Assembly (NCBI GenBank): GCA_035578175.1
Contig: JAQMRL010000003.1
Coordinates: forward strand, 55,784,672 to 55,848,671
Direction: 5' to 3'
From: Catonia carolina
Taxonomy: Eukaryota > Arthropoda > Insecta > Hemiptera > Achilidae
Length of the DNA: 64,000 bases
Part shown: positions 63,796-64,000 of the stretch, piece after piece
Layout of the letters: the number at the start of each line of letters is the position of its first letter
Numbering within the stretch: position 1 is the first letter of the stretch
Program-made: the position numbers and the translations under genes
Notes under the pieces: generated by a model
What the model saw: the letters and a program-made list of their open reading frames with translations, nothing else
What the model was told of the DNA's origin: nothing
The model's database searches: none

Positions 63796-64000
63796 CTGTG
63801 ATCAACAAATTCAGTTTTGTTATTCATAACATTCATTTTGTTATCTATCCCCATAACAAAGAAAAAAGAACAAAATGTCACCCATTTTTCAGAGGGGGTG
63901 CAATCCAAAAGTTCTTGATACCAAAAATTTAAGTAATTTTTGACACTGAATAATATATCATTAAAAGTTTTTTTTCAAGTATATTTAAATTTTCCAAGAT

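Overview
This is repeat-rich, AT-rich arthropod DNA, almost certainly from an insect. Genes have introns with GT-AG junctions, and the mobile elements are non-LTR retrotransposons, several mariner families, a P/THAP element, piggyBac, Helentron-like elements and tRNA-derived SINEs. The order cannot be settled from the sequence.

The host content is a tandem segmental duplication around cystathionine beta-synthase (CBS), all on the minus strand. Copy B is complete. Its seven exons run from 57740 down to 37881 and encode 374 aa, with an AATAAA signal just after the stop. Copy A has exons 1-4 (24685 down to 15364), all open with intact splice sites. Its exons 5-7 are not in the window. Upstream of each copy lies the same candidate terminal exon of another gene, open in B (63703-63795) and frameshifted in A (36500-36597). 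Homology between the copies stops near 36762, which is the likely duplication junction.

Layout: 1-4310 is a tandem 2.82-kb Helentron-like array. 4311-10566 is a long-arm TIR element (called E here) carrying a full-length two-ORF LINE (5572-10173). 10567-12120 is a LINE remnant and intronic sequence. 12121-15274 is a P/THAP element. 15364-24685 is CBS-A with a LINE, a SINE-like repeat, a mariner and a piggyBac in its introns. 24686-36760 is the 5' flank of CBS-A, loaded with LINEs, SINEs and an apparently intact mariner (31769-33116). 37881-57740 is CBS-B, with nested mariner, Tigger-like and SINE insertions, a solo LTR, the second copy of E and two Helentron-like copies. 57741-64000 is the 5' flank of CBS-B.

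Because A and B are paralogous, each serves as the unoccupied site for insertions in the other. This dates elements as older than the duplication (a decayed mariner, a LINE 3' tail, two SINE classes, E) or younger (mariner 20500-21819, piggyBac, three LINEs, the P element, several others). CBS-B keeps the haem-ligand motif and catalytic core but lacks the C-terminal Bateman module. It has also changed the conserved EPTSGNTG substrate loop to EATAGNTG, whereas A keeps the canonical sequence. I see no bacterial-type operon, CRISPR array or unknown defence system. The noteworthy material is the CBS pair and the natural history of the insertions.
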